Below, piece by piece: positions 58,083 to 64,000 of a DNA stretch of 64,000 nucleotides. The translations under genes and the position numbers were made by a program. Below the pieces are notes generated by a model. The model made no database searches. It worked only from the letters and a program-made list of their open reading frames with translations, and was not told the DNA's origin. The number at the start of each line of letters is the position of its first letter. Position 1 is the first letter of the stretch. The DNA comes from Parietaria judaica (lineage: Eukaryota > Streptophyta > Magnoliopsida > Rosales > Urticaceae). The stretch is taken from contig OX940862.1 of assembly GCA_954871525.1 (NCBI GenBank), positions 10,684,501 through 10,748,500 on the forward strand, given 5' to 3'.

Positions 58083-59609
58083 TTACTCGAATCTAATTTT
58101 CTTTGGAGCAGAACAAACGTTGCCAACCTGAAGAACCACGGAAAAAAAACAATAATTAGAAAATGGTATACTATAAGTAGAAACTATGTATAACTTTCTT
58201 ACGATCTCTGGGCATTCGTATTCGATTCCGGCAGCAGCTATTCTCTTCCGGCGGGCCTCGTCTTTCTTCATGATTTTCTCCACCATTTTCTGGTGTTCAT
58301 CCAATGTTCTTTCCTGGACATTTTAGTCATAGCTTGTCAAGACGTGTTCCGTAAGCGAAAACAATAAATACCAAAAATTATCATTTTACGAATAGTTTAC
58401 CTTGTCGTGATTCTTTCGCTGAATTTGTAGTCTGTCGAATGGCCTGAACCGAAAATTGGAAACTTTCCACCTGTGGATAAGACGGTCAGAGATATAGTAG
58501 CAACAAAATTGAATCTGGTGCATAATGTTTAAACTTAAAACACAATTCCGACATAATATAGTCGATCACTTACAGTCTAGGATGAATACGGTCGGAAGGG
58601 ACGAGGTGGACTTGCAATAGGTGCTCAAATAGCAAATAGTTATGCATCGTCTCCGCTACAATTTTTGCTACCTGAACAACAAAATAATATGCCCATTAAG
58701 AAAACGTAACATAGCCAAAGACAGCAAGATAATGTACACGAAAAAGGGAGAAGATTCTAACCCCGGGATCAACGAATTCGATGAAGCCATAATGTTTCGA
58801 CCTTCCCGTCTGTTTAACATGAGAAAATGTAGAAAGAAAATAATAATTAGCATCAAGAAATTGAGAGTTGGGAATTACTTGAGACAAACATGGAACTTGG
58901 GTACAATCATAAAGGCTATGATATCGCATAAATAAAGCATGCATTATTTTAGCATTTCTAATTTGCTAAATGGAAACGCTATTCGGCATCGAGAACCTGG
59001 TTTCCGGTTTAATTGAACATGGGCGTTCGATTTGATCGAAAAAGAAGCCGATACGATAAGCAAAGTATTAAACTAAAATCTAATTGCATAAAGCCAGACC
59101 TTTTTATTCCTTGCAATTCTCAATCTCTTGGTTGCCCCAAATTGTAGGAAAAAGCCTGAAAATCACACAGAGAAATCCAAAATAATCAATAAACAATTCA
59201 ACAAAAAGCATGTTGCTAACGAGAAATCAAATTTACAGAAACCGAAAATCCCACCTTCCATCTCCTTCTCGTAGAATCCATGAGGAATTCGACCAACGTA
59301 GACAACTTTAGAACCTTCCTCCAATGCAGGCCCGGCCCAAGCACTGGGCCAACGCCCTAGTGAGAAATAAAACAAGTCAGTTCCATTCGTAACGACATAC
59401 ATCATAGAATCTTCTTCGAATTAAACTGGAACAGTTCCAATCCAAAGAGAGCAAAATCTCAGACCTTTGGACTTGTCGACGAGCAAGACTTCTTCGGTCG
59501 GGACGGCAGAGAGAGCGTCTTTGGTCGACTTCTCGTCAATGTCTTCGGTGCTGATATTGGCCCGCCACGCCTTCTTCCCCTTTCGCGAGGTCTTCGCCTT
59601 CTTTCCCAT
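58083..59609 (-). CDS. Chimeric NOP53::NIFK-like RRM protein (copy 2)
   Basis: Exons equivalent to copy 1, shifted by 8784: 59609-59465, 59356-59255, 59155-59100, 58809-58762, 58671-58574, 58470-58401, 58313-58203 and 58127-58083. The predicted product is the same 224-residue fusion: captured NOP53 N-terminus, ten-residue transposon linker (RWPSAWAGPA), RRM with KHYGFIEF, and the basic NIFK-type C-terminus. No frameshift or stop separates the two copies. Confidence is limited by the unproven splicing, as for copy 1. Confidence 0.68.
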
Positions 59610-61138
59610 CTATTCTCCTCACTGCTCAAACCCTAATTCGAGCTTGCAGATGTCTGTCAGTTAATCTGTTTCAATGGGCAACAATGGAGTGTTAAGTTAC
59701 GATAACCCAGGCCCGGCCCAACCACTGGGCACTTAGTGAGAAATAATTGGACAATTAGGCCTTGCGACATCGTATTTTAGGCCCATATAAAAAAAAAAAA
59801 GACTCACTAAAGAATATCTACAAATTCTGAAAAGTGGGCCCTCTCTCATATTTTATTGCTTAATTTCTCTTGTTCTGCTATATTATACAATTTTTTAATT
59901 TAATATTCATTATTTAGTTCCATACCTTAATTCTCTTATTCCCTACATTATTAGTGAATAGTTAAAAAAAAAAACTTAAAACATAAACACTATCTTGTTC
60001 GAAAAAGAAGTCTGTATGATTTAGATCAAATAAAAGAATTTTACATTATCGATTTAAAAAAAAAGTATTTCTCATAAATATATATACAAATATATACATA
60101 CACATGCATTATTCTATTAATAAGACTTGGGCATATATTTATAAAGTGTTATACTTTGTTTGGTTGACTTTTGTTGCTGCAAAATCAAATTCATATAGCT
60201 CTTATAAGTATCACTGATTGATCAAATTATATATGTTTGTAAACAATTTAATGCAGTATTGTATGTAATAGTATACTTAAAAAAAAGATTGTCAAATGAG
60301 ATTGTCAAACAGTATACTAGCAAATGTGCTATGCACATCCGTTCTTTTGCGCCTATTTAATAAGTAACAACAATGAATAATAATCATTGTTTATGTTGTT
60401 TTATTTATTTTCTACTACTTTATATACTCAAGTGAGATTATCAAACAATATATGAAACAAATATATTTCATATCGTTGTTTATATCGCTGAGATTATCAG
60501 TTAATAGAATAGTAAGAGGAAATTGATAACTAAAATGTTTATATTTCATTGAGTGATTTTATCAAACAGTATAGTTTCATCAATTCCAAAATTAAAAAAT
60601 AATACACTTTGTCATATTTCCATCTCATTAACCACAATAAAACAGTGTAAAAGTCAATTAATCTCAAACACTAACAATTCAAGCAAAGAATGCGAAATGA
60701 ATAATCTCACATAACCATCAACACAGAAGAAGAGATAGAAACCAAAAAAAAACTACGCTTGAAAGCTTTAAGGATAAGATCAACAAATGGATTGAGAAAC
60801 AGAGACTTACGTACCTCCGCCGGTGGAAATTCAAGTGTGCGTTTTGAAACTGATAATCTGAGTTTTTTTTTTCAGTTAACCTCAACGTACATCGTCGATC
60901 GAATTTCGGCGAGAAAGAGAGTGTGTGAGAGGTCAAGAAAATAGTTGAGATAAGCAAAGAAAAAAGTATATGAAATGGAAAGAGTAGTCTATTAATGTGT
61001 TGTATAAGTTTTGTTATATCGTATAGCTCCTGCAATTCTGTAATCCAATAGCTCCTGCAATACTGTATTACAGACTCTCACAAAAAGTCTCATATTAATG
61101 ATTCGCCCAAGGCCCCGAAAAAGGTTGGGTCGGCCCTG
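59327..61138. mobile_element. Gene-carrying non-autonomous hAT element (copy 2)
   Basis: Same element as 50543-52355, one base shorter through an A-tract. The target duplication CTCCAATG is at 59319-59326 and 61139-61146. It was copied with the larger duplication, not by a second transposition, because the insertion site and both flanks are identical. Confidence 0.92.
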
Positions 61139-61375
61139 CTCCAATGGCTTCCCTACCGGAAGCTTTTTCTCAGCTCCTCCTTTCCATGGCTGCCATAACA
61201 ATTATTCAATACTATATATATAATAATAATAAGTGTAAAACCTTCGTTGAACCGCCATCGAGCGACGTACCAAGAAATCCGCAGCTTCCTTCTTCTGAAG
61301 AGTGAGCGAGAGTTGGGAAGAAGAGGAGACTTTGTTCATCTTCTTCTTCAGAGATTTCTTCGCCTTCGCACCCAT
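61139..61375 (-). pseudogene. Orphaned 5' exons of the native NIFK-like gene (copy 2)
   Basis: Exon 1 (61375-61271) and the interrupted exon 2 (61189-61139) repeat those of copy 1, cut by the hAT element at the same base. No intact, uninterrupted form of the gene is present in the window. Confidence 0.85.
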
Positions 61376-62703
61376 AGCTCCTTCAAATCAAGTTAAGCTG
61401 GAGACACCGATGAAGATCAGTATTTTCTCGGTGAGAGAGGGTGTTTGGATGTCGAGAAACTGGTAGCTAGGGTTTAAGGGAAGCGCCAACGAAGAGAGAC
61501 AAGAAGACGAGATTTGATAATGGGCTTCATTAGTTGGGTCTGTTTACGGAAAAAGCTTTTACCTAAAAAAAGGCCTCTTTATTAAATAGTAATACATTTT
61601 TAGGCACGATAAGTGTAGTAGTAATCGCCTTCGCACCCATAGCTCCTTCAAATCAAGTTAAGCTAGAGACACCGATGAAGATCAGTATTTTCTCGGTGAG
61701 ATAGGGTTTTGTGATGCCGAGAAACTGGTAGCTAGGGTTTAAGGGAAGCGCCAACGAAGAGAGACAAGAAGACGAGATTTGATAATGGGCTTCATTAGTT
61801 GGGCCTGTTTACGGAAAAGGCTTTTACATAAAAAAAAAAAAAAAGGCCTCTTTCTTAAATAGTAATACATTTTTAGGCACGATAAGTGTAGTAGTAATCG
61901 CCTTCGCACGCATAGCTCCTTCAAATCAAGTTAAGCTGGAGACACCGATGAAGATCAGTATTTTCTCGGTGAGAGAGGGTGTTTGGATGCCGAGAAACTG
62001 GTAGCTAGGGTTTAAGGGAAGCGCCAACGAAGAGAGACAAGAAGACGAGATTTGATAATGGGCTTCATTAGTTGGGCCTGTTTACGGAAAAGGCTTTTAC
62101 ATAAAAAAAAAAAGGCCTCTTTATTAAATAGCAATACATTTTTAGGCACGATAAGTGTAGTAGTAATCGCCTTCGCACCCATAGCTCCTTCAAATCAAGT
62201 TAAGCTGGAGACACCGATGAAGATCAGTATTTTCTCGGTGAGATAGGGTTTTTTGATGCCGAGAAACTGGTAGCTAGGGTTTAAGGGAAGCGCCAACGAA
62301 GAGAGACAAGAAGACGAGATTTGATAATGGGCTTCATTAGTTGGGTCTGTTTACGGAAAAGGCTTTTACATAAAAAAAAAAAAGGCATCTTTATTAAATA
62401 GTAATACATTTTTAGGCACGATAAGTGTAGTAGTAATCGCCTTCGCACCCATAGCTCCTTCAAATCAAGTTAAGCTGGAGACACCGATGAAGATCAGTAT
62501 TTTCTCGGTGAGAGAGGGTATTTGGATGCCGAGAAACTGGTAGTTAGGGTTTAAGGGAAGCGCCAACGAAGAGAGACAAGAAGACGAGATTTGATAATGG
62601 GCTTCATTAGTTGGGCCTGTTTACGGAAACGGCTTTTACATAAAAAAAAGGCCTCTTTATTATATAGTAATACATTTTTAGGCACGATAAGTGTAGTAGT
62701 AAT
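61361..62703 (-). repeat. Five-copy promoter/start-codon array (copy 2)
   Basis: The same five units as 52578-53922, in the same order. Unit-specific differences are kept between the arrays (for example TTTGGATGTCG in unit 1, GTTTTGTGATGCC in unit 2, GGTATTTGG in unit 5). The array therefore existed before the large duplication. Small A-tract changes and a substitution near 61853 are the main differences. Confidence 0.92.
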
Positions 62704-63165
62704 GTATGTCAGTATTGCCTAATTGATAAATCTGTATAGTAATATATAAATTATTATTATTTCGGGGATTTTTTAAAAAGTAGCAATTTTCCCCTTATAT
62801 TGGAAGCCACGCTTCTTAAATGTAAACGACCAAATACATTTTTACCGATCGAGATGGAATGGAGCTGTTCAAAAAGTATTTAGATAAAATAACAAGAAAT
62901 AAACTATAATAAAAAAAAAGTGTTCACGTCATAAATAGTGAATGTATATATATTATATATAGGTGGCTCAAAATACACATTTAAAGTGTATCGTGCTCAA
63001 ACACATATATTTCTTTTTAACTTATATAGTCGGTCTATAGACTCATTGTAAAAGCTAAAAGCGACATCCAAAGAGCTATATTTTACTATACAAAGATCAC
63101 AATTCATAAGATTGCCGATGCTTTTTACATCTCATTGCTATTCTTCTTCTTCCTTGGCTGACAAG

Positions 63166-64000
63166 TTACCTAGCGTCATCTTCATCGTAACACGAGCAAT
63201 TGCTTATCAACTGTTGCAGAGCTTCCATGATATACGAGAACGAAGGGCGTCGCGACGGTTCACTGTTCGGATACAGATGTCATTTCATAAGTTTAGTAGA
63301 GCATTTAACTGGGTTCAAAGGGCTTTCGAGAATGCTTACTTTTCCCAGCAGATCTCGATCAAGGCGGCAATTTGCGGGTTCACGTTGGTCGGAATCTCGA
63401 GTCTCATGTTCTTGAATCCGACTGCTGCTACAACCTGCGGAATCGGAAAAATGTAGATATGAAGAAATTGAATTCACCCGGAAATATGTTTTTAAAATGT
63501 CGTTTTTCAAATTTAATTTTCGATCATTACTTAGAGGGCGACGACGGAGATTTATTGATAAACTGACCTGAGCGGAGCTTAAATTGCTCCAAGGAAGCCG
63601 AAGGGTCATCAGTTCCCACAAAATCACGCCAAAGCTGTAAACATCGGCTTTCTCATTTGACAGCTCGTCACGGAGTACTTCCGGCGCCATCCATTCAGGC
63701 TATCGGGGAATAATAGTTAAAAAAATATGTTAAAAAAAGATGATGGGATTTTAGAATCTTAATGAAATTTTAATAAAAACTCACTGTTCCCGCGGCCGTT
63801 TTGGACGAAAGGAACGTGTTTGCCTTGGAACGAGAAAGTCCAAAATCACACACCTGAAAAATCCAATTCGTTATCATATAAACAAGTAAATAAATTATAT
63901 TTACGAATTTTTGAAATACCCAATTGACTTGCAAATAGTTTCTTAAAATTCGCTTATCACAGAGAAACAGATGATAAAATGCACAAGTAAAAAAGCGACT
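63166..64000 (-). CDS. Raf-like MAPKKK (CTR1/EDR1 type), partial at window end (copy 2)
   Basis: The four 3' exons (63853-63785, 63699-63568, 63434-63340 and 63262-63166) match copy 1 exactly and encode VCDFGLS to the C-terminus ([16 protein letters not shown]). The next exon upstream would lie just beyond 64000. Unlike copy 1, nothing in view truncates this copy, so it may be the 3' end of the complete gene. CTR1/EDR1-type kinases act in ethylene, stress and defence signalling; which branch this one belongs to needs the N-terminus. Confidence 0.85.

Larger units (their letters stand above)
55605..64000 (+). repeat. 8.78-kb tandem duplication, copy 2 (cut by the window end)
   Basis: Second copy of 46821-55219, almost identical base for base. 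Differences are a few substitutions and A-tract lengths in the promoter array. The junction at 55604/55605 joins an intron-side region of the kinase to EME1 exon 11 with no added sequence visible. Confidence 0.97.

Noticed and set aside
58696..58944. Small frames within introns of the chimeric gene copies
   Set aside because: They extend conserved RRM exons into introns past clear GT or AG borders and are not separate genes.

Overview
This window is nuclear DNA of a dicot flowering plant. It is AT-rich with long intergenic stretches, (TA)n tracts and GT-AG introns, and it carries plant-only families: an ATL-type RING-H2 gene, intronless CYP77A cytochromes P450, a PETAL LOSS-type trihelix factor and a CTR1/EDR1-type Raf-like kinase. 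Nothing in it fixes the species.

Layout. 1-13,595 is mostly intergenic, with one small intronless gene of unknown function (6338-6904), a 1-kb foldback element (2129-3116), a decayed hAT transposon (about 8750-9560) and a Mutator-like MITE (11783-12012). A three-exon RING-H2 ubiquitin ligase lies at 13596-15251. Two tandem CYP77A genes (20498-22018 and 24045-25562) were duplicated together with their leaders and are separated by a small hAT MITE. A two-exon PETAL LOSS-like gene is on the minus strand (31358-33957). About 10 kb of repeat-rich intergenic DNA follows, then a complete 12-exon EME1 gene (43942-47239), the partner subunit of the MUS81 endonuclease.

From 46821 to the end of the window the sequence is a near-identical tandem duplication with a unit of 8784 bp (copy 1 46821-55604; copy 2 from 55605, cut by the window edge). 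Each unit holds the 3' end of EME1, a small plastid-type membrane protein gene, a remarkable RRM-protein locus, and the 3' half of a Raf-like kinase gene. The unit breaks inside EME1 at one end and inside the kinase at the other. EME1 is therefore intact only at the left, and an intact kinase can exist only at the right, beyond the window.

The RRM locus is the most unusual part. The ancestral gene was a NIFK/Nop15-type pre-60S ribosome biogenesis factor (Arabidopsis At5g04600-like). A 1.8-kb hAT element (50543-52355, 8-bp target duplication CTCCAATG) sits in the middle of one of its coding exons. The element carries a captured promoter and first exon of another 60S biogenesis gene, NOP53, in the same orientation. 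The captured exon ends in phase 1, and an acceptor in the transposon end begins in the matching phase. The inferred transcript therefore encodes an in-frame NOP53(N-terminus)::linker::NIFK protein of 224 residues. The original promoter, leader and start codon are cut off upstream, where they have been amplified into a 5-copy array of about 270-bp units, each with telo-box and site II motifs. The splice structures here were derived by reading frames and splice sites by hand; none was tested against transcripts.
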